Origin: Brevibacillus antibioticus
Lineage (GTDB): Bacteria > Bacillota > Bacilli > Brevibacillales > Brevibacillaceae
Direction: 5' to 3'
DNA length: 64,000 nt
Assembly: GCF_005217615.1 (NCBI RefSeq)
Contig: NZ_SZNK01000001.1
Location: 5,938,501 to 6,002,500 of the forward strand
Shown here: one piece after another, positions 12,410-21,188 of the stretch
How positions within the stretch are numbered: position 1 is the first letter of the stretch
How the letters are laid out: the number at the start of each line of letters is the position of its first letter
Made by a program: the position numbers and the translations under genes
Notes under the pieces: generated by a model
What the model was told of the DNA's origin: nothing
What the model saw: the letters and a program-made list of their open reading frames with translations, nothing else
Databases searched by the model: none

Positions 12410-12448
12410 GGATAGGTAAGGGACATGAACAAGAAGGAGTGAGCAACG

Positions 12449-13846
12449 ATGGCTGTTAAAGGCCCAGAAATACAGGAGTACCAGTACGGTTTCCACGATA
12501 AAGACGTTTCTGTATTCCGTACGAAAAAGGGTTTAACCCGCGAGATCGTCGAAGAAATTTCGAAGATCAAGGATGAGCCAGCTTGGATGCTGGAATTCCG
12601 TTTGAAATCGCTGGACATCTTCAACAGCATGCCGATGCCAAAATGGGGCGGCGATCTGGATGACCTCGATTTTGACAGCATCACCTACTACGTAAAGCCT
12701 TCTGAAAAGCAAGGCCGTAGCTGGGATGAGGTACCGGAAGAAATCAAGGCAACCTTTGACAAGCTGGGTATTCCAGAAGCAGAGCAAAAGTTCCTCGCTG
12801 GTGTATCTGCTCAGTACGAATCTGAGGTTGTTTACCACAACATGCAGGAAGACCTGGAAAAACTGGGCGTTCTTTTCTGCGACATGGATTCCGCAGTAAA
12901 GCTGCACCCGGAAATCGTGAAGGAATACTTCGCGACAGTGATTCCTCCAGCAGACAACAAATTTTCTGCACTGAACTCGGCAGTATGGTCCGGTGGCTCC
13001 TTCATTTACGTACCAAAAGGCGTAAAAGTGGAAACTCCGCTGCAAGCATACTTCCGTATTAACTCCGAGAACATGGGGCAATTCGAGCGTACGCTGATCA
13101 TCGCCGATGAAGATTCCTTCGTTCACTATGTAGAGGGCTGTACAGCTCCAATCTACAGCACGGATTCCTTACACTCCGCTGTTGTAGAAATCATCGTAAA
13201 AGAACGCGCGCGTTGCCGTTACACCACGATCCAAAACTGGTCCAACAACGTATACAACCTCGTTACCAAACGTGCGGTTGCTTACGCGGATGCGAACATG
13301 GAATGGATCGATGGTAACATCGGTTCCAAGCTGACGATGAAATACCCAGCGGTTATCATGAAAGGACCTCGCGCAAAAGGTACTGTTCTCTCCATTGCAG
13401 TAGCAGGAAAAGGACAACACCAAGACGCAGGTGCGAAAATGATTCACCTGGCGCCAGATTGCACATCGACGATCATTTCCAAGTCGATTTCCCGTGATGG
13501 CGGAAAAGTAACCTACCGTGGTCTGTCCCAGTTTGGACGCAAATCGGAAGGCTCTAAGTCCAACATCAAGTGCGATACGCTGATTCTGGATAAACTGTCC
13601 ACGTCCGACACGATCCCGTACAACGAGATCATGAACGATAGCATCACCCTTGAGCACGAGGCGACTGTATCCAAAGTATCCGAAGATCAGCTCTTCTACC
13701 TGATGAGCCGCGGTTTGTCAGAAGCAGAAGCGACTGAGATGATCGTAATGGGCTTCATCGAGCCATTCACAAAAGAATTGCCGATGGAGTACGCGGTAGA
13801 GATGAACCGTCTCATTAAGTTCGAGATGGAAGGTTCTATCGGATAA
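12449..13846 (+). CDS. sufB: Fe-S cluster assembly protein SufB
   Basis: Scaffold subunit on which nascent clusters are built with SufC and SufD. 465 aa, typical. It contains [42 protein letters not shown], including the conserved Cys of EGCTAP. Its C-terminal helix block [28 protein letters not shown] parallels that of SufD. The RBS AAGAAGGAG precedes the ATG, 39 bases after sufU. It is the last gene of the operon, followed by a strong terminator. Confidence 0.98.
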   Translation: MAVKGPEIQEYQYGFHDKDVSVFRTKKGLTREIVEEISKIKDEPAWMLEFRLKSLDIFNSMPMPKWGGDLDDLDFDSITYYVKPSEKQGRSWDEVPEEIKATFDKLGIPEAEQKFLAGVSAQYESEVVYHNMQEDLEKLGVLFCDMDSAVKLHPEIVKEYFATVIPPADNKFSALNSAVWSGGSFIYVPKGVKVETPLQAYFRINSENMGQFERTLIIADEDSFVHYVEGCTAPIYSTDSLHSAVVEIIVKERARCRYTTIQNWSNNVYNLVTKRAVAYADANMEWIDGNIGSKLTMKYPAVIMKGPRAKGTVLSIAVAGKGQHQDAGAKMIHLAPDCTSTIISKSISRDGGKVTYRGLSQFGRKSEGSKSNIKCDTLILDKLSTSDTIPYNEIMNDSITLEHEATVSKVSEDQLFYLMSRGLSEAEATEMIVMGFIEPFTKELPMEYAVEMNRLIKFEMEGSIG

Positions 13847-13861
13847 TTATTTCGATAACGT

Positions 13862-13900
13862 AAAAATACGTGTCTGATTCGTTCAGACACGTATTTTTTA
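13862..13900 (+). terminator. Intrinsic terminator of the suf operon
   Basis: AAAAATACGTGTCTGA (13862-13877) pairs with TCAGACACGTATTTTT (13883-13898), a 16-base perfect stem ending in T. It also works in the opposite direction for the minus-strand gene at its right. Confidence 0.93.
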
Positions 13901-13927
13901 TTACACCCGATTCTAATAAGTGGACTT

Positions 13928-14173
13928 TTAAAAAAGGAAGTATTGAAAAATAACAAACGCATTCACGCCTGTATGCGAAAACAAAGCTCCTTGGAATTTT
14001 CCTGTCATCCCTTTTTCTTGTCTATAGTCTAAAAACAGAGAAATAGCAGAAAAAGATAGTAGAAGCGCTATCAATGCTATCTCCATTGTATTCACGAATG
14101 TGTGATTCCTTATTGCAACCATTAATGCAACTCCTAAGATACCATGAATAATAAACCGGACAAGTATGAACAT
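13928..14173 (-). CDS. Small membrane protein of unknown function
   Basis: An 81-aa protein with two or three hydrophobic segments (LVRFIIHGILGVALMVAI, MEIALIALLLSFSAISLFL, and the hydrophobic C-terminus VNAFVIFQYFLF). A longer reading frame exists upstream, but the ATG chosen has GGGAGGG seven bases before it, which decides the start. The region from here to about 16.5 kb is visibly AT-rich compared with the suf operon. No family recognised. Confidence 0.6.
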   Translation of the reverse strand: MFILVRFIIHGILGVALMVAIRNHTFVNTMEIALIALLLSFSAISLFLDYRQEKGMTGKFQGALFSHTGVNAFVIFQYFLF

Positions 14174-14375
14174 AACTTCCCTCCCTATACACATCAATAA
14201 ATAATCGGATGGCAATATCATACACTCCCATCCGATTATTTTCGATTTTAAAACATTATGGTAGAAGGTTCCGCACAATCCAGTACCTATGTGTGAAAAT
14301 TGCAAATTTGCGTTCTGATTTTTCCCCCCTTCTTCAGGGTATCTAGAGAAACTGTGCCAGACTTCCCCCTCCCCT

Positions 14376-15482
14376 TTAATTAACGTGTGTTTGAGAAACC
14401 TTATTTCTTATGCGTCCATAAGTAAGAATTCGCCACAGTAACTCCATCGGACCGTGTTGAAATGATTTTAACCAAAGAACACTAAAAACCATCTGGATTA
14501 CATATATCCCAATTGAAATAAATAGATCTTTTGTTAGTGAGTTGCTTATATTAACACCAAAAACTTTAGCTATGACCATAGCTATTGTCGTTTGAAGTAA
14601 GTAATTGGTGAGTGCCATTTGTCCAACACTTCGAATTGGTTGCAAGCATCGCTGGGCTCGTTTTTTTTCAAGTATAAAAACGAGAGTCGAGAGATAGAGC
14701 AACGCTAGAGGAATCCCACTGCAATTGACAAATAAAGTTTGTAGATTAGCATGATTTTGGAGTTTGGTTGAGCCTAATAATATTGCAGGGTGTGTCCATA
14801 TAATTCCATATAAAAGAGGCAGGCTGATTATTAGTGATACTACTTGTACCCTACGGATCAACAAAGATGATTGAGATACACGTGTAAAAATACGAATTTT
14901 TCCAACATAGAGTCCCAATAGAAACATTATGCATATCTGAAACTTTGTTCCTGTGAAAAAGGAGATTGCACTAAACATATGAAGGCCATCATTAGGCATA
15001 AGGAAATAAATCATACAATAAACTGTAGCCGTAAAATGAATAACTATTAACGCAGCTACCCACGTGAATATAGTTGTAGGCTTTCTATTATAGAAAGGCA
15101 ATAACAGAATGCCAGATACCGCATAGTCTCTAAGAATATCTCCTTGCCAAATCATGTGGTGTATGAACCCAAAGATAAGTAGCGCTAGAAGACGACGTAT
15201 AAATAAAAGATATATCCGTTTCTCACCTTTTTCTTCGGCTCGGGACATAAAAATATAAAACCCAATACCAAACAAAAAAGAAAAAATAGTGAAGAATTTC
15301 CTTTGAATAAATAGATCATAGGAGAGTCTTAGCCAAGCATCTTCAGTCTGAGGTTCTACAATTTTTGAAAAATCCATATAAAAATCAGGCATATTAACTA
15401 GAAGTATAAAAAAAAGAGCTAGACCACGAATAATGTCAATAGATGAAATACGATCCTGTTTAGTAACTTGTTGAGCATTCAC
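14376..15482 (-). CDS. DUF418/YeiB-like multi-pass membrane protein
   Basis: A 368-aa integral membrane protein with about nine hydrophobic helices. The N-terminus RISSIDIIRGLALFFILLVNM is the characteristic first helix of DUF418/YeiB and acyltransferase-3-like proteins. The C-terminal part (GQMALTNYLLQTTIAMVI, then VFSVLWLKSFQHGPMELLWRILTYG) matches the DUF418 ending. Function of the family is unknown; transport or transfer of acyl groups has been suggested. The start is GTG with AGGAAGGA upstream. AT-rich codon use suggests horizontal acquisition. Confidence 0.85.
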   Translation of the reverse strand: MNAQQVTKQDRISSIDIIRGLALFFILLVNMPDFYMDFSKIVEPQTEDAWLRLSYDLFIQRKFFTIFSFLFGIGFYIFMSRAEEKGEKRIYLLFIRRLLALLIFGFIHHMIWQGDILRDYAVSGILLLPFYNRKPTTIFTWVAALIVIHFTATVYCMIYFLMPNDGLHMFSAISFFTGTKFQICIMFLLGLYVGKIRIFTRVSQSSLLIRRVQVVSLIISLPLLYGIIWTHPAILLGSTKLQNHANLQTLFVNCSGIPLALLYLSTLVFILEKKRAQRCLQPIRSVGQMALTNYLLQTTIAMVIAKVFGVNISNSLTKDLFISIGIYVIQMVFSVLWLKSFQHGPMELLWRILTYGRIRNKVSQTHVN

Positions 15483-15554
15483 TTGCTTCCTTCCTCTCTT
15501 GAAGAATGGATATATTCACTGCCTAATCGAAATGTAGCGATACCTTCAATAATG

Positions 15555-15606
15555 AAATAACACAGATCCCCTTCTTAGTAAACCACAGGGGGCCTGTGTT
15601 ATTTCG
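15555..15606. terminator. Bidirectional-looking terminator between two minus-strand genes
   Basis: AAATAACACAG (15555-15565) pairs with CTGTGTTATTT (15594-15604), with additional CCCC/GGGG pairing inside. It follows the secreted-protein gene on the minus strand and lies upstream of the DUF418 gene. Confidence 0.7.
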
Positions 15607-15614
15607 TTTTTGAC

Positions 15615-15989
15615 TTACTTTGCGGTTACAGTGAAAATATATTCATCATCATCAAACCAACCATTTACTTGAATCACATAAGTTCCTGCTGCAGTGAATT
15701 TGATAATTTTGCCGTCAATTTCAACATTGCTGCTACTACCAGTGATGATGTCAACATCGTCACCAGATAGTGTGTAAGGAGTATTTACTACCAATGAAAC
15801 ACGAATGTAGTCATCTAGTGGTTTAACTTGTTGAGTTGATTTTTCAGTTGTAGCAGCCTCCTTAGTGGTAACTACATCTGTTGTAGCAGCCTCCTTAGTG
15901 GTAACTACATCTGTTGTAGCAGCAAAAGAAGGAGATGCACTAGCTAAAATAGCTGTAGCGGAAAGTAATGCGACTAATTGTTTCTTCAT
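15615..15989 (-). CDS. Small secreted protein with tandem-repeat linker
   Basis: A 124-aa exported protein. The signal peptide MKKQLVALLSATAILASASPSFA has an AxA-type cleavage site. A low-complexity linker of two identical 11-residue units (TTDVVTTKEAA) follows. A C-terminal beta domain has aromatic and acidic ends (YVIQVNGWFDDDEYIFTVTAK) and looks immunoglobulin-like, but I cannot name a family. The ATG has AAGGAGG at a good distance. Probably a cell-surface or secreted protein; function unknown. Confidence 0.75.
   Translation of the reverse strand: MKKQLVALLSATAILASASPSFAATTDVVTTKEAATTDVVTTKEAATTEKSTQQVKPLDDYIRVSLVVNTPYTLSGDDVDIITGSSSNVEIDGKIIKFTAAGTYVIQVNGWFDDDEYIFTVTAK
15850..15923 (-). 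repeat. 33-bp perfect tandem repeat inside the secreted protein gene
   Basis: Two identical 33-base units (15850-15882, 15883-15915) are followed by eight bases of a third. Being in frame, unit gain or loss would change linker length by 11 residues. Confidence 0.9.
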
Positions 15990-16549
15990 TTTTAAAACCT
16001 CCTTAAATTTCCAATTCTTACAATAGATAGAATGCATCATAGTAATAAAATTGTCAATACTGTATTAATTTACAATTTTATCTAATTTGTGAAGTTTTTT
16101 ATAGTTTATAGAACTATCACAGACCTCATGGAAGTTTCACCTATATTTTATTTCTAGTTTTAGACAGTAGCAAAAGACATTTCACAATACCCCCGGCACT
16201 TAAGATAATAGAATATAGAGGGTCTTGTAATGGTCTGGTGATGGTCTATAGACGGTATCTATAGGGTATACATACGCACAGCTTCATGTGTTGATTTAAT
16301 CGCATTTTTCAGCTATGTCATAAAGTGCTTTAGGAAAGAGACATGTGGCAAATTAAGATAAGCTACTTTATGAGACGCCAATTTCAGCTAATTTTTATTG
16401 TGTCATAAAACTTACTTTTTGAAATTGCTCTGAAAAACCACAATTACCACTTATTGTAAGACTGTGACCCAAAATTACACGTATCTCGGCTGTACCCCTA
16501 TCGATCTGGAACGAACCGGGAAGCGGGAATCCGAAAGGACTGATTTTCT
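15990..16549. other. AT-rich intergenic stretch, nothing identified
   Basis: About 560 bases of AT-rich sequence between the secreted-protein gene and a small ORF cluster. I see short repeats (GTCATAAA twice) but no ORF with a ribosome binding site, no RNA gene and no clear promoter. Confidence 0.5.
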
Positions 16550-16831
16550 TCATTTCAAATACCTATCCATGTAATCCGAGGTATAAATAAACTGTGTTCC
16601 ACCATTGATCATGTAGCGTTTCAGTTTCTCCCGAAACGACTGGTCTGCAAGTGCCAGCTCAACTACAAACGCCTGGGCACTCCCTAATGACCGATTTCGT
16701 TTCGCCCGACCGTTGAATATGGGATTCCGGAAGTCGAGATTATCTGCAATCTGAATCAAGTTTCCATACATCACTCGTGAATGAGTCGATGACACTCGCG
16801 GCAGCTCTACATGCGTTTCCCCGATATCCAC
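16550..16831 (-). CDS. Hypothetical protein, possibly phage-derived
   Basis: A 93-aa protein of no recognised family (AQAFVVELALADQSFREKLKRYMINGGTQFIYTSDYMDRYLK). The GTG start has a strong AGGAGGGG six bases upstream. It is the last of four small, tightly packed minus-strand ORFs whose dense overlap resembles phage or integrated-element genes. Confidence 0.6.
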   Translation of the reverse strand: MDIGETHVELPRVSSTHSRVMYGNLIQIADNLDFRNPIFNGRAKRNRSLGSAQAFVVELALADQSFREKLKRYMINGGTQFIYTSDYMDRYLK

Positions 16832-16849
16832 GCTTCTCCCCTCCTAGTC

Positions 16850-16951
16850 TCAATTCAAAATCGTCCTAAAATTAAACATCATTCCGCACACTGCACACTG
16901 AGAGTTCCCCACGCAAGCAGCAGAGGATATGTAGCGCTGCACAACGCCCAT
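16850..16951 (-). CDS. Tiny Cys-rich ORF
   Basis: A 33-aa ORF containing ACVGNSQCAVCG, i.e. three cysteines with a CxxC pair. Its ATG overlaps the stop of the preceding tiny ORF (TGATG), which suggests coupling. No separate RBS. May be a small zinc-binding phage protein or chance. Confidence 0.3.
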   Translation of the reverse strand: MGVVQRYISSAACVGNSQCAVCGMMFNFRTILN

Positions 16952-17028
16952 CACCTATGGATGACGTCACCGCGCTTTATCGTCTCATCAAGAGCTGCTC
17001 TAACAAGGTTCTGATCGTCTAAGTTCAC
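16951..17028 (-). CDS. Tiny ORF in the phage-like cluster
   Basis: Reads VNLDDQNLVRAALDETIKR and ends in DVIHR, 25 aa from a GTG. The open frame continues upstream with protein-like composition (SRGRLQAEEIGTGRVV) to a stop about 18 codons before the GTG but without a usual start codon. It may be the end of a damaged longer gene. Its stop overlaps the next ORF's start. Confidence 0.3.
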   Translation of the reverse strand: MNLDDQNLVRAALDETIKRGDVIHR

Positions 17029-17081
17029 TACCCGCCCTGTGCCTATCTCTTCTGCTTGAAGACGTCCACGACTGACCGAAA

Positions 17082-17303
17082 CTACTCGACGTCACCTGCT
17101 GGCAATGGTCCAGAGGGAACGTATAGGGCTTGAGCAATCGAGAGGAGCACGCCGAAACTCAATACAGCCAGCAGCCCCCAAGACGTTTTCCGTACCGATC
17201 GATCAATGTCGCCGGGATTATCCTCGTCATCTTCCCAGTCATCCTCCTCCAGGTATTCAGGCCGTCTTCGATCCTCGCGGTAATACCTACGCTTTCTAGA
17301 CAT
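17082..17303 (-). CDS. Small single-pass membrane protein
   Basis: 73 aa. A highly charged N-terminal half (MSRKRRYYREDRRRPEYLEE, then an Asp/Glu stretch) is followed by one transmembrane helix (WGLLAVLSFGVLLSIAQALYV). No family recognised. The IS3 element starts only about 27 bases upstream, so any natural promoter of this small gene cluster has been separated from it. Confidence 0.5.
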   Translation of the reverse strand: MSRKRRYYREDRRRPEYLEEDDWEDDEDNPGDIDRSVRKTSWGLLAVLSFGVLLSIAQALYVPSGPLPAGDVE

Positions 17304-17375
17304 CCGAACTGACCACCCTTCGCACTGGAATGATATTTACCCCCGTCAAGTAGACAGCCTTAAAACTGATAGGTC

Positions 17376-18278
17376 CTAAGCAACCTTGGTACGGTATTCC
17401 ACCGGACTAAGGTTGTTTAATTTTGCCTGAAACCTTTCGTAATTATAAAACCGTATGTACTCATCTATAGCGGTTTTGAGCGCCTCTTCAGATTCAAAAG
17501 ACTGTATGTATAGGCACTCTGATTTAAAATGTCCAAAAAAACTCTCTATACAGGCGTTATCCAAACAGTTGCCCTTTCGAGACATACTTGCTTTCATCTT
17601 GTAGTGTTTCAGAAGTTTACTAAAATGCCTAGAAGTATACTGATACCCCTGGTCACTATGGAGGAGGACACCTTTTGTTTCGCGTACATTTCGAGCTTTT
17701 TCCAATGTATCAATCACTAGTTGTAAGTCATTCCTGGCACTAAGGTGGAAAGCAATGATTTCGTTGTTGAATAGATCACATATAGCGGACAGGTATAGGT
17801 TTTTCTGTTTATACGGAATATAAGTAATATCCGTAACCCATTTTTCATTTGGACAGGTTGCATGGAACTCTCGGTTTAAAACATTATCAGAAACGACACA
17901 AACTTCCTTTTTGCCATAAAACCTTTTCTTCTTGCGGATCTGAGCTTGTATCCCCATTTGTTTCATTAAACGATAAATCCTTTTATGGTTTGCATGTATA
18001 CCATACGTCTTCTTCACCCAAATTTGCATTCGAGGATATCCTAAGATGCCACGTAAGCGTTGATGCCCTTCTAATATCTTTTCTTTTAAAAATTGATCCT
18101 CCAGTTGTTTAGACGAAGGTGTACCACGTCTTCGCTGCCATTTGTAAAATCCACTTCTGGATACATGAGCGATTTCACAAAGCATTGAGATACTATATCC
18201 ATTGACTGAGAGTTGCTCTACAACGGCATATTGGGCGATTTTACTTACGGTTTTCTTTCCCCCCTTTGAAGCGCCCAA
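17376..18278 (-). CDS. IS3-family transposase OrfB (DDE integrase)
   Basis: Catalytic part of the transposase. An N-terminal HTH_21 segment (YSISMLCEIAHVSRSGFYKW) is followed by an rve integrase core. The DDE residues are visible: WVTDITYI, then LLHSDQGYQYTS, then SFFGHFKSE with the conserved Glu about 35 residues after the second Asp. About 300 aa. It is in the -1 frame relative to OrfA and overlaps it by 34 bases. The usual product would be an OrfAB fusion by frameshifting, so the annotated start is nominal. Confidence 0.93.
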   Translation of the reverse strand: MGASKGGKKTVSKIAQYAVVEQLSVNGYSISMLCEIAHVSRSGFYKWQRRRGTPSSKQLEDQFLKEKILEGHQRLRGILGYPRMQIWVKKTYGIHANHKRIYRLMKQMGIQAQIRKKKRFYGKKEVCVVSDNVLNREFHATCPNEKWVTDITYIPYKQKNLYLSAICDLFNNEIIAFHLSARNDLQLVIDTLEKARNVRETKGVLLHSDQGYQYTSRHFSKLLKHYKMKASMSRKGNCLDNACIESFFGHFKSECLYIQSFESEEALKTAIDEYIRFYNYERFQAKLNNLSPVEYRTKVA

Positions 18279-18562
18279 AGCTTTTTTAAGTATTCATTTT
18301 CCGCGCGTAATCTAATTAATTCCTCTTCAGGGCTCAGAGGGTCCTTTCTCGGCCTGCCTTTGTTCAAACCTTTTGATTTCCCACGTTTCTCTTCTAGCCC
18401 AGCCATGCCTTCATTTTCGTAGTATTTAACCCAGCGTCTTATTGAAGCCTCTGGAATATTCAACTCTTTAGCAACGCGTTTATAGCCTAAACCACATTCA
18501 AGATACATCTGAACTGCTTTATATTTCGATATAGCTGAATGAGTATGTTGTAATCTTTTCAT
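18245..18562 (-). CDS. IS3-family transposase OrfA (helix-turn-helix)
   Basis: 105 aa. An HTH domain (KAVQMYLECGLGYKRVAKELNIPEASIRRWVKYYENEG) is followed by a leucine-zipper-like end (PEEELIRLRAENEYLKKLWALQ). On the minus strand an A-AAA-AAG heptamer (18281-18287) lies in the OrfA frame (TTA AAA AAG), just before the overlap with OrfB. It is the classical -1 slippery site of IS3 elements. Confidence 0.92.
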   Translation of the reverse strand: MKRLQHTHSAISKYKAVQMYLECGLGYKRVAKELNIPEASIRRWVKYYENEGMAGLEEKRGKSKGLNKGRPRKDPLSPEEELIRLRAENEYLKKLWALQRGERKP

Positions 18563-18805
18563 GAAAAAATCCCCTCCAAATTAACAGTAAGAGTCAATCT
18601 CTTAACTGTCTACCTAAAGGGGGATAATATCAAATACCGACGTCAGCTTATAGCCTAGGGCTTATTTCAATGTCTACTAAATGGGGTCTTGACCAACAAT
18701 CCGGGGGAGGGCTTTTGATCTTGATCATAATCGTTTTTTTACCAGGCGATCACGTAGAAGGTGACTCTGTGGAGCCATCCCATCCTATGATGGAGGGGAT
18801 GAAAT

Positions 18806-19210
18806 TTATTCTCCTGTCTCGCTAAAATTCTTAATATGCGCGCCAATTTCATCACGAACTCGTTGAAACTCAGACCATTCTTTTCCCGCCGGATCGTCAA
18901 ATCCCCAATGGACACGTTTTACATGAGTAGGAGTGGTTGGGCAAACAGAATCTGCATGGCTGCATAGTGTCACGATTAGATCGGCCTTGTTTAAAATATT
19001 TGGATCTATGACATCTGATGTTTGATGGGAAATGTCTATGCCAACTTCTCTCATCGCTCGAACGGCATTTGGATTCACACCATGGGCTTCAATCCCAGCA
19101 GATAAAACATTCCACATGGTACCCAAGTATTTCTTTCCCCATGCTTCTGCCATTTGGCTGCGACAAGAATTTCCTGTACACAAAAAGTAAATTGTTTTTT
19201 TGTTTTCCAT
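18806..19210 (-). CDS. arsC: Arsenate reductase, thioredoxin-coupled
   Basis: Reduces arsenate to arsenite in the cytoplasm using a low-molecular-weight phosphatase fold. The P-loop is CTGNSCR (Cys11 to Arg17), and the redox relay cysteines are Cys83 and Cys90 ([11 protein letters not shown]), matching the Cys10/82/89 triad of the thioredoxin-dependent class. 134 aa from the ATG that has AAAGGTG upstream; a GTG three codons earlier is possible. Last gene of arsR-arsI-acr3-arsC, 15 bases after acr3. Confidence 0.96.
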   Translation of the reverse strand: MENKKTIYFLCTGNSCRSQMAEAWGKKYLGTMWNVLSAGIEAHGVNPNAVRAMREVGIDISHQTSDVIDPNILNKADLIVTLCSHADSVCPTTPTHVKRVHWGFDDPAGKEWSEFQRVRDEIGAHIKNFSETGE

Positions 19211-19225
19211 GATGTACACACCTTT

Positions 19226-20275
19226 TCAGTTTTCATTAGAAAATGTGCTGCTAAAATATTTGCGCTTGAACCATAAAGCTACATGAACCAATGCAATCAT
19301 CACAGGAACTTCAACAAGAGGACCGATGACGGCTGCAAAGGCGGCACCTGAATGAATTCCAAACACCCCGACTGCTACAGCGATAGCTAATTCAAAGTTA
19401 TTACTTCCCGCTGTGAAAGCAAGCGTCGTAGTAACCGGATAATTAGCGCCAATCTTTTTACCCATATAGAAAGAGATAAAGAACATTAAAATGAAATAGA
19501 TGAGAAGTGGAATCGCGATGCAAACAACATCAAGTGGAACGCTTAGGATGTTTTCTCCTTGTGTTGAGAACATGACAATGATGGTAAAGAGTAAGGCAAT
19601 CAGAGTCATAGGGCTAATTTTTGGGATGAACACTTTTTCATACCAATATCTGCCTTTCACTTTTACAAAAGTAAAGCGTGTCAGCATCCCTGCAAGAAAA
19701 GGAATACCCAGGTAAATAAACACCGATTTTGCTACTTCCGCCATCGTAATGCTAATGACTGCACCCTGAATACCAAGCCATTCCGGAATTACGGTGACAA
19801 AGACATACGTATATATCGAAAAAAAAAGCATCTGAAACACAGAATTGAAAGCCACAAGTCCAGCAGCATATTCTGCATCACCTTTTGCGAGGTCATTCCA
19901 CACAATTACCATGGCAATACAACGTGCCAATCCAATCATGATCAGACCCACCATATATTCAGGTTTATCTGGCAAGAAAATGATGGCTAATAAAAACATC
20001 AAAACCGGCCCTATAACCCAGTTTTGAATGAGGGATAGCACAAGAACCTTAAGGTCTTTAAATACACGTCCCATTTCTTCATATCGAACTTTAGCTAAAG
20101 GGGGGTACATCATCAGGATTAAGCCTATAGCAAGCGGTACGGATGTTGTACCAATTTGTAAGCTATTTAATCCATTTGTGAAAGTAGGAAAGAAAGTTCC
20201 GATAATAACCCCTACTGCCATAGCAAGGAAGATCCAAAGGGTCAAGAAGCGATCTAAAAATGATAATTGTTTCAT
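19226..20275 (-). CDS. acr3: Arsenite efflux permease, ACR3 family
   Basis: Ten-helix BART-superfamily membrane protein of 349 aa that extrudes arsenite. Typical ACR3 segments are [29 protein letters not shown] (with the essential cysteine of helix 4) and [21 protein letters not shown]. In many Bacillota it is annotated arsB, but it belongs to ACR3 rather than the ArsB fold. RBS GTAGGAGG. It is second-last in the operon and would export the arsenite made by ArsC. Confidence 0.96.
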   Translation of the reverse strand: MKQLSFLDRFLTLWIFLAMAVGVIIGTFFPTFTNGLNSLQIGTTSVPLAIGLILMMYPPLAKVRYEEMGRVFKDLKVLVLSLIQNWVIGPVLMFLLAIIFLPDKPEYMVGLIMIGLARCIAMVIVWNDLAKGDAEYAAGLVAFNSVFQMLFFSIYTYVFVTVIPEWLGIQGAVISITMAEVAKSVFIYLGIPFLAGMLTRFTFVKVKGRYWYEKVFIPKISPMTLIALLFTIIVMFSTQGENILSVPLDVVCIAIPLLIYFILMFFISFYMGKKIGANYPVTTTLAFTAGSNNFELAIAVAVGVFGIHSGAAFAAVIGPLVEVPVMIALVHVALWFKRKYFSSTFSNEN

Positions 20276-20293
20276 TGGGCCTCCTACTTTGTC

Positions 20294-20695
20294 TTAGCAG
20301 CAAGATGTGGATTCAATTTTATGAACGTCACTGTCAGACTTTGTGTAGAAAAATTCCCACTCATTACCGTCTGGATCAGTAACCCAAAATTTATTCTGAA
20401 CGGCATAACAACATGTCGTATCCATCTCGTCACGAGCGAAAAAGCCTTCTTTTTCTAGTCTTTCCTTATGAGTCAGGATTTCATTTGCAGTTGCAACCTG
20501 GAATCCGAAGTGGTTGACTTGATTTCCGCTAACCGCGTCCCTAGCATTTAAGGTAAAGTTTAATCCAGGGGTTTCAAGCAGGAATTTAGCGTAATCAGGT
20601 TTTACCTTTACTGGATTAACCCCAAAAACTTTCTGATAGAACTCAATAGATTTCTCAAGATTGGTAACGTTAATCCCAACGTGCACATACTTCAT
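20294..20695 (-). CDS. arsI: ArsI-type VOC protein (C-As lyase family)
   Basis: A 133-aa VOC protein. It matches ArsI/YqcK: N-terminal MKYVHVGINVTNLEKSIEFYQKVFG, the vicinal cysteine pair in DTTCCYAVQNKFWV (Cys95, Cys96) that binds trivalent arsenicals, and metal ligands His5, His62 and the late Glu in NEWEFFY. ArsI cleaves the carbon-arsenic bond of trivalent organoarsenicals with Fe(II) and oxygen. Whether this one acts on methylarsenite is inference. A second in-frame ATG two codons upstream is too close to the AGGAGG, so the inner ATG is chosen. The same four-gene order as the Bacillus subtilis ars operon is seen. Confidence 0.88.
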   Translation of the reverse strand: MKYVHVGINVTNLEKSIEFYQKVFGVNPVKVKPDYAKFLLETPGLNFTLNARDAVSGNQVNHFGFQVATANEILTHKERLEKEGFFARDEMDTTCCYAVQNKFWVTDPDGNEWEFFYTKSDSDVHKIESTSCC

Positions 20696-20728
20696 TTTCA
20701 TCTTCCTCCTTTAATTTATATTCTATTA

Positions 20729-20744
20729 ATCAAAAAAAATTGAT
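20729..20744. promoter_or_regulatory. ArsR-type operator copy between arsR and arsI
   Basis: The palindrome ATCAA-N6-TTGAT. The 16 bases ATCAAAAAAAATTGAT are identical, on the opposite strand, to the site in the arsR promoter. It lies in the 59-base gap between arsR and arsI, so it may adjust expression of the distal genes. Confidence 0.6.
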
Positions 20745-20760
20745 ATAATGTCTAAAAAAA

Positions 20761-21075
20761 TTAGCAGCAGCTTCCTTTACCTGTTTTCCTGAAAATACAA
20801 CAAAGCTCTTCCGATAACAGATGATTCACTTCGCCATCATTTAAATCATAGTAGCTCCATGTACCTTTCGTCTCTTTTATAATCAGATTGGCGTCCAATA
20901 AGATTTTGAGATGGTAAGATAACTTGGATTGAGGCATGTCAAAAATTTCAGTGAGATCACACACGCATGTTTTTCCTCTCTGACAAAGCTCATACATAAT
21001 TTCTAAACGTTTCTGATCAGCGAGAGCTTTGAATTTTTTCTCATATAGCTCCAACTTTTGCTTGATGTCATTCAT
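20761..21075 (-). CDS. arsR: ArsR-family arsenical-responsive repressor
   Basis: 104-aa winged-helix repressor. It has ALADQKRLEIMYELCQRGKTCVCDLTEIFDMPQSKLSYHLKILLDANLI. The CVC pair (Cys37, Cys39) lies in the DNA-recognition helix region as in the classical arsenite-binding ELCVCDL motif. An additional CC pair is at the extreme C-terminus. Arsenite binding would release it from the operator and induce the operon. ATG with GAGG upstream. Confidence 0.95.
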   Translation of the reverse strand: MNDIKQKLELYEKKFKALADQKRLEIMYELCQRGKTCVCDLTEIFDMPQSKLSYHLKILLDANLIIKETKGTWSYYDLNDGEVNHLLSEELCCIFRKTGKGSCC

Positions 21076-21092
21076 GGATTACGACCTCATTC

Positions 21093-21144
21093 ATCAATTT
21101 TTTTTGATGCATTTATTATATGCACAGCTTCCATGATAATGCAA
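21093..21144 (-). promoter_or_regulatory. ars operon promoter and operator
   Basis: On the minus strand TTGCAT (-35, 21139-21144) and TATAAT (-10, 21115-21120) are 18 bases apart. The ATCAA-N6-TTGAT palindrome at 21093-21108 covers the start-site region. This fits repression by ArsR blocking RNA polymerase. Confidence 0.7.
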
Positions 21145-21188
21145 CATGGTGGTTAAGACGGCAAATTATTCTTCCGTGGAGGGCTTAT

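Larger units (their letters stand above)
17331..18632 (-). mobile_element. IS3-family insertion sequence (IS150-like), apparently complete
   Basis: The 1.3-kb element encodes OrfA and OrfB. The left end from 17331 (TGATATTTACCCCCGTCAAG...) and the reverse complement of the right end (TGATATTATCCCCCTTTAGG...) share TGATATT, CCCCC and then GTAGACAG. These are imperfect terminal inverted repeats starting with the TG...CA dinucleotides expected of IS3 elements. I see no matching 3-4 bp target duplication next to these ends. The exact ends are therefore a best estimate. Confidence 0.8.
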
